Positions 1 to 7,990 of a stretch of DNA of 64,000 nucleotides are shown in pieces. Under the pieces are notes generated by a model that was not told the DNA's origin, did no database searches, and saw only the letters and a list, made by a program, of their open reading frames with translations. Both the position numbers and the translations under genes were made by a program. Source of the DNA: CAYHCE01 sp964355015 (lineage in GTDB: Bacteria; Cyanobacteriota; Cyanobacteriia; PCC-6307; Cyanobiaceae). Location: positions 1 through 64,000 of the forward strand of contig CAYHCE010000003.1 in assembly GCA_964355015.1 (NCBI GenBank). Direction: 5' to 3'. The stretch's first letter is position 1. Every line of letters starts with the position of its first letter.

Positions 1-434
1 CGAGCAAGGATTTGCCCGTTCGTGGCAAGTTCAGCGCATCTGAATGGCTCAAACCGGCTGCGCTGGAATGGATTTGGATTGTTCAGGAAGCTCTAATTGG
101 CAGGGTTGTCAGATTCGCGAGGCAGCGGTGTATTTAAGAGACAAGGGGGAATGCGTAGAATGTGCTCATGTTCGACCAAGGAAAAGAAGTGTTTCAATAG
201 TTCGCCGTCAAGATGGCAATTTTGAGAAAACAGTTCCTTTGCGGAGAAATCACTGCGTTGCGTATTTGTGGCGTGCGAGGCAACGGTCTGGCTGATCAGA
301 CGATAACGGCTAAAGTGGGTTTTCAGTTGGTCTCTGCGCCTCGCCCAGGGTTCATTACTGGAGCCATGCCGAGTTGCGCTGCGCAGGCCCAGTGAGGCTA
401 GCGTTGGACTGAGGAACAGAGACGAACAAAGGCC
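1..434. other. Window edge without a supported gene
   Basis: I see no convincing gene here. Short frames are open on both strands, but none has a recognisable motif, and the long minus-strand frame is mostly the antisense of the phosphatase gene that follows. One plus frame running in from the edge stops at about 165 and could be the tail of an unseen gene. The stretch is visibly less GC-rich than the rest of the window, as is the IS remnant downstream. Confidence 0.4.
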
Positions 435-878
435 ATGGATATTTGGTGGATTGACAATCCTCATCTGATCGGCAGCCGGAACCCGACGCTTGCCGACCTT
501 GAACAGCTCAGGCGAGACGGCTACGGCGTACTTGTCTCCCTGCTCAACGAGCAGGAACAATCGCCGGGATACGACATTAGCCGCGCTAGGGCCATGGGCT
601 TCCTTAGGTACAACATCCCGGTCAAGGACTTCTGCCCTCCGACCGTTCAGCAGCTCGAATGGTTCCTTGCGTTGGTAGCCGGCCTGCCACCAGGCACAAA
701 GGCGGTCGTGCACTGCGCAGGGGGGACTGGGCGTACGGGGACCTTCGCCGCCGCCTACTGGATAGCAAAGGGCCTGACCGTCTCCGATGCGATCTCGCAG
801 GTCAGGAAAGCTAGGCGCCATGCTGTCGAGACCCCAGAACAAGAGGATGCACTCAAAGAGTTTGCTGCCCATCGATAA
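435..878 (+). CDS. Dual-specificity / tyrosine protein phosphatase family protein
   Basis: A 147-residue cytoplasmic protein of the cysteine-dependent phosphatase superfamily. The P-loop signature HCAGGTGRTG sits at about residues 93-102 and contains the C-X5-R catalytic motif. An Asp in the KDFCPP segment, about 30 residues upstream, could be the general acid. The length fits a minimal DSP-like domain with no extra modules. The ATG start lies at the first conserved-looking segment. The substrate cannot be told; small prokaryotic DSPs act on phosphotyrosine, phosphoinositides or RNA 5' ends. It stands alone in a low-GC patch next to a transposase remnant, which suggests acquisition. A strong inverted repeat follows 12 bp after the stop codon. 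Confidence 0.75.
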   Translation: MDIWWIDNPHLIGSRNPTLADLEQLRRDGYGVLVSLLNEQEQSPGYDISRARAMGFLRYNIPVKDFCPPTVQQLEWFLALVAGLPPGTKAVVHCAGGTGRTGTFAAAYWIAKGLTVSDAISQVRKARRHAVETPEQEDALKEFAAHR

Positions 879-890
879 CGCCCCGACTCT

Positions 891-934
891 CGATCATGGA
901 TAGATCATGCGCAGCCACGATCTATCCATGATCG
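891..934 (+). terminator. Perfect 16-bp inverted repeat after the phosphatase gene
   Basis: The arms 891-906 and 919-934 are exact reverse complements separated by 12 bases, and the second arm is followed by TTTATG. This is the right place for a factor-independent terminator of the phosphatase gene, although the T run is short. It could equally be a recognition site or the edge of a mobile segment. Confidence 0.55.
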
Positions 935-967
935 TTTATGCGTCTCGAAGAATGATGAGGAGCTCTG

Positions 968-1189
968 ATGCTTTCACTTGACTCAAGCCATCTCACCAAC
1001 TTGGTGCTTGTGGCCGGGCACGCCGTCTACATCAGACAGAACTTCCTCGATCCGGAGCAGGACCGCAGCTGGTTTCTGCAGATCAGCCTGGTGACTGGCC
1101 TCCAAGACTTCAAGGCGAGGCGATTGTCCCCCAGCCGAATCCTCAGGCAGCCAGCGCTGCTTTTGAGTTGCAGTGCAGGTACCTCATAA
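968..1189 (+). pseudogene. Truncated YdcF-like (DUF218) gene, 5' fragment
   Basis: The frame begins with an ATG preceded by a good ribosome binding site (GAGGAGCTCTG). Its first 40 or so residues, including LVLVAGHAVY and an acidic segment ending in SWFLQ, resemble the N-terminus of DUF218/YdcF-family proteins, which are normally about 200 residues or longer. After about residue 38 the similarity stops and the frame runs into the 3' end of a transposase lying on the other strand. I infer that IS insertion cut this gene. The remainder is not found on the far side of the IS. The family assignment rests on pattern recall only. Confidence 0.45.
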
Positions 1190-2162
1190 GGTTGTGCGTC
1201 AGATTGCACAGTTCCCAGCAAGTCTTCGTTCTGGCCAGTCTAATCCGCCTTTTCATCTTGCCACGCATGCAGGTTTTGATTGCACCGAAGACGTACTCAA
1301 CCCTTGCCCGCACACTCAATCAGACCTTGTTGCGTTCCTTGGCTTCTTCGCTCAACGGATGGCAGCGTGAACCCTTCTCACGAATCAGGCTCTCAAGGCC
1401 AGCCACTTGCAGTAGATCCTCATACCGAGCAGCTGCATAGTCGGCATCAGCCCAGACGAAGCCATCCCTGTTTTCTGGATCCAGCAGCTGCAGGAGCATC
1501 TGGCTGTCATGAATGTTTGCTGGCGTAATCGTGAATCTGCGGATGAAGCTATGAGTGGCATCCATGCAGATTCTGTTCTTGTATCCGTAATGGCTGATGC
1601 CTTTTCTTATTGCCCAGCAGGTGTCAAGGTCCTTCTGGCGCAGACGTGCTGGCTTGTCGGCCCATCCATCTGGCAGCTGGCCTCGCTGGATGGCTGCGTT
1701 CTCGGGCCGTGTGTTTCGCTGTTACTGCTTCGCAGAAGCCTTGCGGCTCGGGAACGGGTACGGGCGTTACCTCAATGATCTGCCCACCACGGGCCTCCAG
1801 CCCCTGAGCGCGTAGGTGTTCCTCCACACGCTCGTAGGCGAAGCCTTCTCTGTAGGAGTGAAGCTGGTCGATAACACCTTGCTAACGGAGACGCGCTCGT
1901 TCAACAAGGCAACGGTGGTGGCATCGGCAATGTTGTGCATCACTCCTAGACTGACAACCTCCTCTGACGAGCGCCTGTCGTTGACCTGGAATTTCAGTTC
2001 CTCGTCGCTGAGCTTGAACAGTTGCTGAAACCCCAGCATTCTGAAGAGAATGAGCGGATCCATCCGCTTTCTGCCAGCGTTGCTCTTGCGTTCATGGCTG
2101 TAGCCTGGCTCCAGCAATGGCCTGAAGGCCTCCCAGGGAATCGTCTCGGAAAAAGTTGTCAA
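1143..2162 (-). pseudogene. Decayed IS5-family transposase
   Basis: Read on the minus strand from the ATG at 2162, the frames together give a nearly full-length IS5-type DDE transposase. The N-terminal part has IPWEAFRPLLEPGYS, LSDEELKFQVNDR and ADATT. A middle part with LEARGGQIIEVTPVPVP is in another frame. A later part has ATHSFIRRFTITPANIHDSQ, DPENRDGFVWADADY and REKG. The C-terminus has VEYVFGAIKT, followed by RGKMKRR. Frameshifts fall near 1895 and 1745, and in-frame stops near 1880 and at 1320-1322, so no active protein can be made. The final stop is at 1143-1145. I could not identify terminal inverted repeats with confidence. The element appears to have interrupted the YdcF-like gene at its 3' side. 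Confidence 0.85.
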
Positions 2163-2501
2163 CGTCGGCTTCTTGTGCTGATGCTTGTGGATGCGCTTCT
2201 CCTCATCCCAGAAGCCACGCTGTCCGATTCAGCTGCGTTGATTTGTATGAACTCAATCGTTTGATGTTTGACTGGCGCGGTGTCTCAGGGGGGCTTAACG
2301 GATTAATCGAGCTGCCCATCAGCCTTGATGGCCTCACTGTAACGACGCATTGCACGACTCCAGCAAGCCCCCTGGTGAACAAGTGGTCGGGATGGAGCGC
2401 CGTTGGCTTTCCAGGCAGAGGGGCCCCTGGACGCAGCCGGTGCATGCCGCCGCCAGGCGGCATGCACCGGCTGCAGAGTGTTCTGCCCGCTGAGCCTGGG
2501 C
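2163..2501. other. Intergenic stretch between IS remnant and ClC gene
   Basis: I see no protein-coding gene. It should contain the promoter-proximal end of the IS remnant. It also holds the strong hairpin at 2433-2474 listed separately. Confidence 0.5.
2433..2474 (-). terminator. 19-bp perfect hairpin downstream of the ClC gene
   Basis: The arms 2433-2451 and 2456-2474 are exact reverse complements with a 4-base loop. The hairpin begins 28 bases beyond the stop codon of the ClC gene on the minus strand. There is no T run, so it is either a terminator of the T-poor kind or an mRNA 3' end stabiliser. Confidence 0.5.
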
Positions 2502-3821
2502 TCACTTCGCCGGCTCCCGCTCGCGCAGCGCCTCCCGTCGCAGCAGGTCGAAGATCGTGTCGCGCTCGAACAGGTCGGCCACGGCGATCGCCGTGAGGGT
2601 GGCGAAGCCGATCGGGAGCAGCAGAGCGTAGTCCTTGCTCAGTTCGAAGGTCAGCAGGATCGCCGTGAGCGGCGTGCGGGTGAGCGCCCCGAGGAAGGCG
2701 CCGCCGCCGGCGAACAGCAGGGTGGCCGGGGCGTCGTGGAACAGCAGCAGACAGACCTGCTGCAACAGGGTGCCGAGGCAGGCGCCCACCACCAGGGCCG
2801 GGGCCAGGAAGCCGCCGGGGGCTTCCGCCGCCACGGCCACCGCCGTGCCGATCGCCTGCACCACCAGCGCCACCAGGGCCTTGAGCGGTGTGTTCAGGCC
2901 CAGCAGGGCGTCGAAGCCGAGGCTGTCCGGGTTGTCGAAGGAGGGAGGCAGCAGCGACCAGCCCAGCCCGATCGCCAGCCCCACCAACGGCAGCAGCTGC
3001 CAGACCGGCAGCCGCAGCCGGAAGAAGCCCTGCCGCATCCGCACGATCCAGCGCTGATACTGCATGGCCAGCAACCCGGCCAGGACCCCCAGCAGCAGCA
3101 GCACCGGCACATCCACCAGCCGGAATTCGTTCAGCTGGCTGGGGAAGCTGATGATCGGGGCCAGCTCCTTCAGCCAGGCGGGGCCGCCGCCCTGGCCGGC
3201 CAGCAGGCGGGTCCAGGCCACGGTGGCGAAGGTGGCGAAGGTGGCGATCGCATTCACCCGCATGTCGGCCCGCTTCAGCAGTTCCTCGAAGCTGTAGGCC
3301 AGGCCACCCAGCGGCGCATGGAAGATGGCGGCCAGGCCGGCGCCGCTGCCGATCGCCACCGCCAGGCGCCGATCACCGCCCCCGGCCCTGAGGGCATCGG
3401 CGGATTCCCTGGCCAACGAGGCGCCGATCTGGATCGAGGGGCCCTCCGGCCCCACCGGGAGACCGCTGCCGATCGCGATGCCGCTGGCCAGCAGCTTCAC
3501 CACGGCGACCCGCCAGCCCATCGGGATCGGCACGCCCCGCAGCCAGAGCATCACCTGCACGATCCCCGAGCCCTTGGCCCCCGGCTCCAGGAAGGCGATC
3601 AGCCCGCCGGCGATGCCGCCGCCGAGCACCCCCATCAGGGGGAGCACCAGTGGCCGCGGCAGGTGTGCGGCCAGCTGCAGCCGCAGGGCATTCACCGCCT
3701 GGATCTCGCGGGCATAGACCCAGATCGCCACGGCCACGCCGATGCCGATCGCATTGACCAGCAGGAAGAGGCGCAGCAGGCGCCTCAGTTTCGCCGGTCG
3801 GTCCGAGGCGGCGCTCGACAT
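2502..3821 (-). CDS. ClC-type chloride channel / H+-Cl- antiporter
   Basis: A 439-residue integral membrane protein with the hydrophobic pattern of the ClC family. The three selectivity-filter signatures are visible: GSGIVQV (residues about 84-90), GPEGPSIQIGAS (about 123-134, containing the gating glutamate of the GxEGP motif) and GGFLAPAL (about 327-334). No C-terminal CBS domains are present; the protein ends soon after the last helix, as in the short bacterial antiporters. It moves Cl- across the plasma membrane, probably in exchange for protons because the gating Glu is kept. It lies 1 bp downstream of the ABC ATPase gene on the same strand and may be transcribed with it. Confidence 0.9.
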   Translation of the reverse strand: MSSAASDRPAKLRRLLRLFLLVNAIGIGVAVAIWVYAREIQAVNALRLQLAAHLPRPLVLPLMGVLGGGIAGGLIAFLEPGAKGSGIVQVMLWLRGVPIPMGWRVAVVKLLASGIAIGSGLPVGPEGPSIQIGASLARESADALRAGGGDRRLAVAIGSGAGLAAIFHAPLGGLAYSFEELLKRADMRVNAIATFATFATVAWTRLLAGQGGGPAWLKELAPIISFPSQLNEFRLVDVPVLLLLGVLAGLLAMQYQRWIVRMRQGFFRLRLPVWQLLPLVGLAIGLGWSLLPPSFDNPDSLGFDALLGLNTPLKALVALVVQAIGTAVAVAAEAPGGFLAPALVVGACLGTLLQQVCLLLFHDAPATLLFAGGGAFLGALTRTPLTAILLTFELSKDYALLLPIGFATLTAIAVADLFERDTIFDLLRREALREREPAK

Positions 3822-3822
3822 C

Positions 3823-5454
3823 TCAGACCAGCGCCGGCAGCCGCGGGCAGGCCTCGACCAGCTGACGGGTGATCGGCGCCCGGGGGTGCTCCAGCAGCTG
3901 GTCGCCGGCGCCCTCCTCCACGATCCGGCCGCCGTCGAGCACGATCACCCGCTGGCAGAAGCCGCTGGCCACCGAGAGGTCGTGGGTGACGAAAACCATG
4001 CCCAGCCCGAGGCGCTCCTGCAGCTCGCGCAGCAGAGCCAGCACCTCCGCCTGCACCTCGGCATCGAGCATGCTGACGCTCTCGTCGCACAGCAGCACCT
4101 TCGGCTGCAGCATCAGGGAGCGGGCGATCGCCACCCGCTGCTGCTGGCCGCCGGAGAGCTGGCGGGGCAGCCGGTTCTCGAAGCTTGCGGCGGGCGCCAG
4201 ACCCACCGCTTCCAGCCCCTGCCGGGCGCGCTCCCGTGCCTCGCCATGCCCGGCCAGGCCATGGATCAGCAGTGGATCCGCCACCGCCTCCCCCACCGTC
4301 ATGGCCGGGTTGAGGCAGGCCAGCGGGTCCTGGAAGACCATCTGGATCCGGCGCCGCGCCCGCCGCAGCTCCCGGCCCTGCAGCGCGCGCAGGTCGCGGC
4401 CCTGCAGCCGCACCGCCCCGCCCCGCAGCGGGGCCAGACCCATCAGGGCGCGGCAGAGGGTGCTCTTGCCGCAACCGGAAGCCCCCACCACTCCCACCGT
4501 CTCTCCTTCCCGCAGAGTCAGGCTCACCCCGTCGAGGGCCTTGAGCCAGCGCCGCCGCCAGGGCGGGGAGGGCAGGGGATGCCAGCTGCGCAGCTCTTCC
4601 AGCTCCAGCAGCACGGGCGCCTCGGCCCGGGCCGGCGAATGGCTGCCCTCCCGGGCCCGGGCCGCCGCCACCAGCCGGCGGCTCAGAGAGGCCTGGGGCC
4701 GGGTGAGCAGGGTGAGGGCCGGGGCTTCCTCCACCAGCCGCCCCCGATCGAGCACGGCGATCCGCTCGCACCAGCGGCCGGCCAGGGCCAGGTCGTGGCT
4801 GATCAGCAGCAGGGCGCTGCCGCTGTCGCGGCAGAGGCCGGTGAGCTCGGCCATCACCTGTGCCGCCACTGCCACATCCAGGCTGGTGGTGGGCTCGTCG
4901 GCGATCACCAGCGGCGGCTCCAGGGCCATCGCCAGGGCGATCGCCAGCCGCTGGCGCATGCCGCCGCTGAATTCATGCGGATAGCTGCCGTAGCGCTCCG
5001 GGGTGATCCCCACCCGATCCAGCAGCTGGGCGGCCCGCTGGCGGACCCGGGCGCGGGCCCAGCCGGGCCGGTGCGCCGCCAGGGTGTCGCTGAGGTGCTC
5101 GCCGACCCGCAGCAGGGGGTTGAGGCGGGTCATCGGGTCCTGGAACACCAGCCCCACCGCTTCGCCGCGCAGGTGCCGCAGGGCCGCCCGCTTCAGCCGG
5201 CGTGGATCTTCCCCCGCCAGCAGCAGCTCACCATCGCAGCGGCTCCCGGCGGGCAGCAGTTGCAGCACCGCCCGCGCCACGGTGCTCTTGCCGCAGCCGG
5301 AGGGCCCCACCAGGGCCAGGGTGTCGCCGGCATCGAGGCGCAGGCTGAGGCCGTCGAGGGTGGGCTCCCCTGCGGTGGCCGGGTAACGCACGATCAGGTC
5401 GCGGATCTGCAGCACCGGGCCGGCGGAGCGGGAGGCGGCCATGGGGCGCGGCAA
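3823..5454 (-). CDS. Peptide/nickel-type ABC transporter, fused double ATP-binding protein
   Basis: This 543-residue protein has two complete ABC ATPase domains in one chain, the arrangement of YejF and related Dpp/Opp-type ATPases. Domain 1 has Walker A GPSGCGKST (about 51-59), signature FSGGMRQR and Walker B LVIADEPT. Domain 2 has Walker A GASGCGKST, signature LSGGQQQR and Walker B VLLCDES. Both domains carry the short C-terminal tail typical of oligopeptide-type ATPases. It would energise uptake or export of peptides, nickel or similar solutes with permeases encoded elsewhere, as none is adjacent. It is divergent from the rel gene. Confidence 0.9.
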   Translation of the reverse strand: MPRPMAASRSAGPVLQIRDLIVRYPATAGEPTLDGLSLRLDAGDTLALVGPSGCGKSTVARAVLQLLPAGSRCDGELLLAGEDPRRLKRAALRHLRGEAVGLVFQDPMTRLNPLLRVGEHLSDTLAAHRPGWARARVRQRAAQLLDRVGITPERYGSYPHEFSGGMRQRLAIALAMALEPPLVIADEPTTSLDVAVAAQVMAELTGLCRDSGSALLLISHDLALAGRWCERIAVLDRGRLVEEAPALTLLTRPQASLSRRLVAAARAREGSHSPARAEAPVLLELEELRSWHPLPSPPWRRRWLKALDGVSLTLREGETVGVVGASGCGKSTLCRALMGLAPLRGGAVRLQGRDLRALQGRELRRARRRIQMVFQDPLACLNPAMTVGEAVADPLLIHGLAGHGEARERARQGLEAVGLAPAASFENRLPRQLSGGQQQRVAIARSLMLQPKVLLCDESVSMLDAEVQAEVLALLRELQERLGLGMVFVTHDLSVASGFCQRVIVLDGGRIVEEGAGDQLLEHPRAPITRQLVEACPRLPALV

Positions 5455-5477
5455 CAGCGGGGGGCAGGCTGCCAGAG

Positions 5478-5502
5478 CATGGGTGCGCAGGCGGCACCCA
5501 TG
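5478..5502. promoter_or_regulatory. 9-bp inverted repeat between divergent ABC and rel genes
   Basis: CATGGGTGC and its exact complement GCACCCATG are spaced by 7 bases in the 96-bp region between the two divergent start codons. A further GATGGGTGC half-site occurs at about 5528. It may be an operator acting on either gene, but this is inference only. Confidence 0.3.
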
Positions 5503-5550
5503 GGACTTTGTTGCGTCTTCTGCATACGATGGGTGCAGAGGCAGGCGCTG

Positions 5551-7926
5551 ATGCTCGAAACGGCTGCTGGAATCCGTGAAACCCTTCCCGCTGGCGTCGG
5601 GTCTTCGTCCTCAGGCGGGGCGGACGTCGCGGTGAGCGTCGACCGAGCCGTTCCGACCCCTTCCCTGAGGCGCCGTCCGTTCCGCACCCCCGTCGATTAC
5701 GGCGTGGCCCTGCCGGACTGGCTGCGCAGCTGCATCGAACAGGTCCCCCCCGGTGCGGGCGAGAGCTGCCCCACCGATGGGGAAGCGCTGCTGGCCTCGG
5801 CCTTCGATTTCGCCTATCAGCTTCACGACGGACAGGTGCGGGCCACGGGCGAGCCCTACATCATCCATCCGATCGCCGTCGCTGAACTGCTGCGCGACAT
5901 CGGCGCCAGCTCCGGCGTGATCGCCGCCGGGTTCCTCCACGACGTGGTGGAGGACACCGAGGTCAGCCCCCAGGAGCTCGAAGCCCACTTCGGCGCCGAG
6001 GTGCGGGCACTGGTGGAGGGTGTCACCAAGCTGGGCGGGATCCACTTCACCAACCACACCGAGGCCCAGGCGGAGAACCTGCGCCGCATGTTTCTGGCCA
6101 TGGCCAGTGACATCCGCGTCGTGCTGGTGAAGCTGGCCGACCGGTTGCACAACATGCGCACCCTCGGCGCACTCAAGCCCGAGAAACAGCTGCGGATCGC
6201 CCGCGAAACCCGCGAGATCTACGCCCCGCTCGCCAATCGCCTCGGCATCGGCCGCTTCAAGTGGGAACTCGAGGATCTTGCCTTCAAGATCCTCGAGCCG
6301 GACGCCTACCGCGAGATCAAGCAGCAGGTGGCCACCAAACGCAGCGAGCGCGAGGAGCGCCTGGCGGTCACCGTGACGCTGCTGAAGGAGCGGCTGGCGG
6401 CGGCGGGCCTGGCCGACTGTGACGTGAGCGGACGGCCCAAGCACCTCTACGGCATCTGGAGCAAGATGCAGCACCAGCAGAAGGCCTTCCACGAGATCTT
6501 CGACGTGGCGGCCCTGCGCATCCTCACCCCCAATCTCGAGAGCTGTTACCGCGCCCTGGCGGTCGTGCACGACACCTTCCGCCCCATCCCCGGACGCTTC
6601 AAGGACTACATCGGCCTGCCCAAACCCAACGGCTACCAGTCGCTGCACACGGCGGTGATCGGACGCCACCGGCCGATCGAGGTGCAGATCCGCACCACGG
6701 AGATGCACCAGGTGGCGGAGTACGGCATCGCCGCTCACTGGAAGTACAAGGAGGGAGGATCGCCCGCCGCCGGCGGCACCGCCGAGCGCTTCAACTGGCT
6801 GCGGCAGCTCGTCGACTGGCAGCAGGACGGTGGCGGTGAGGACAGCAGCGACTACCTCGCCTCGATCAAGGAGGACCTCTTCGATGAGGAGGTGTTCGTG
6901 TTCACCCCCCAGGGCGATGTGGTGGGTCTGCGCAAGGGCTCCACTGCCGTGGATTTCGCCTATCGCATCCACTCCGAGGTCGGCAATCACTGCCAGGGCG
7001 TGCGCATCAACGACCGGCTCTCTCCGCTGGCCACGCCGCTGCAGAACGGTGACTTCGTGCAGATCATCACCGCCAAGACGGCCCACCCGAGCCTCGACTG
7101 GCTCAACTTCGTGGCCACCCCCACGGCCCGCAACCGCATCCGGCAGTGGTACAAGCGCAGCCACCGCCAGGAGAACCTCCTGCGCGGCACGGCGATGCTG
7201 GAGCGCGAGCTGGGCCGTGACGGCTTCGACGCCCTGCTCAACGGCGAGGCGATGGCCAAGGTGGCCCGCCGCTGCAACCTGGTGGGCACCGAGGATCTGC
7301 TGGCCGCCATCGGCTTCGGCGGCGTCACCCTGCAGCAGGCGCTCAATCGCCTGCGCGAGGAGATCCGTCTGGCCACGGCGGCGGCCACGCCGATGCTCAG
7401 CAACGAGGAGCTGGCCCGCAGCCTCTCGGCCCAGGCCGAACAGGCCACGGCGCCGATGCCGCTGGCCCAGGACGGCGCCAGTCCGATCCTGGGCCTGGAG
7501 GGACTGGAGTATCGGCTCGGCGGTTGTTGCTGTCCCCTGCCCGGGGAGGCCATCGTGGGCAGCGTGGCCCTCGGCAACCATGGCATCACCATCCATCGGC
7601 AGGACTGCGCCAACGTGGCGGCCATGCCGGTGGAGCGCCGCCTGCCGGTGCGCTGGAATCCGGCGGCCGATCAGCAGCGCCGTCGCTACCCGGTGCAGCT
7701 GCGCATCGAGGTGCTCGACCGGGTGGGCGTGCTCAAGGACATCCTCACCCGCCTCTCCGACAGCCGCATCAACGTGAGCGATGCCAGGGTGCGCACCGCC
7801 TACGGCAAGCCTGCCCGCATCGATCTCAAGGTGGAGCTCGGCAGTGCCGCCCAGCTGCGCACCACCATGGATCAGATCAGCTCCATGGCCGATGTGCTCG
7901 ACCTCTGCCGCACCGGCATCGGCTAG
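5551..7926 (+). CDS. rel: Bifunctional (p)ppGpp synthetase/hydrolase, RelA/SpoT (Rel) family
   Basis: A 791-residue stringent-response enzyme that makes and degrades (p)ppGpp in the cytoplasm. In order it has an N-terminal HD hydrolase domain (HPIAVAELL, FLHDVVEDTE and KLADRLHNMRT, about residues 100-215), a RelA/SpoT synthetase domain (GRFKDYIGLPKPNGYQSLHT, about 345-370), a TGS domain (VFTPQGDVVGL onward, about 445-505) and a C-terminal ACT domain (about 715-790). The intact HD motif suggests hydrolase activity is kept. The frame is open far upstream, but that part is only the antisense of the ABC gene. I chose the ATG at 5551 because it gives the usual family length. It is divergent from the ABC ATPase gene. 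Confidence 0.93.
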   Translation: MLETAAGIRETLPAGVGSSSSGGADVAVSVDRAVPTPSLRRRPFRTPVDYGVALPDWLRSCIEQVPPGAGESCPTDGEALLASAFDFAYQLHDGQVRATGEPYIIHPIAVAELLRDIGASSGVIAAGFLHDVVEDTEVSPQELEAHFGAEVRALVEGVTKLGGIHFTNHTEAQAENLRRMFLAMASDIRVVLVKLADRLHNMRTLGALKPEKQLRIARETREIYAPLANRLGIGRFKWELEDLAFKILEPDAYREIKQQVATKRSEREERLAVTVTLLKERLAAAGLADCDVSGRPKHLYGIWSKMQHQQKAFHEIFDVAALRILTPNLESCYRALAVVHDTFRPIPGRFKDYIGLPKPNGYQSLHTAVIGRHRPIEVQIRTTEMHQVAEYGIAAHWKYKEGGSPAAGGTAERFNWLRQLVDWQQDGGGEDSSDYLASIKEDLFDEEVFVFTPQGDVVGLRKGSTAVDFAYRIHSEVGNHCQGVRINDRLSPLATPLQNGDFVQIITAKTAHPSLDWLNFVATPTARNRIRQWYKRSHRQENLLRGTAMLERELGRDGFDALLNGEAMAKVARRCNLVGTEDLLAAIGFGGVTLQQALNRLREEIRLATAAATPMLSNEELARSLSAQAEQATAPMPLAQDGASPILGLEGLEYRLGGCCCPLPGEAIVGSVALGNHGITIHRQDCANVAAMPVERRLPVRWNPAADQQRRRYPVQLRIEVLDRVGVLKDILTRLSDSRINVSDARVRTAYGKPARIDLKVELGSAAQLRTTMDQISSMADVLDLCRTGIG

Positions 7927-7990
7927 CGCCCCGCGGCCGGCCCCTGCGGCGGCGCCCTCCCTAGGGTGCCTCGAACCACGGGCATCAGGG

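Noticed and set aside
93..872. Long minus-strand frame opposite the phosphatase
   Set aside because: It has no motif, and the plus strand has a clear C-X5-R phosphatase. Its remainder lies in a low-complexity edge region.
1092..2276. TGACTGGC copies at 1092-1099 and 2269-2276 as target-site duplication of the IS
   Set aside because: IS5-type elements usually duplicate 2-4 bp, no matching terminal inverted repeats adjoin the copies, and an 8-mer can recur by chance.
3742..5550. A very long plus-strand open frame continuous with rel that would add about 600 residues to its N-terminus
   Set aside because: It is the antisense of the ABC ATPase and ClC genes. High GC leaves reverse frames open, and the translation is low-complexity Gln/Pro/His/Arg-rich.
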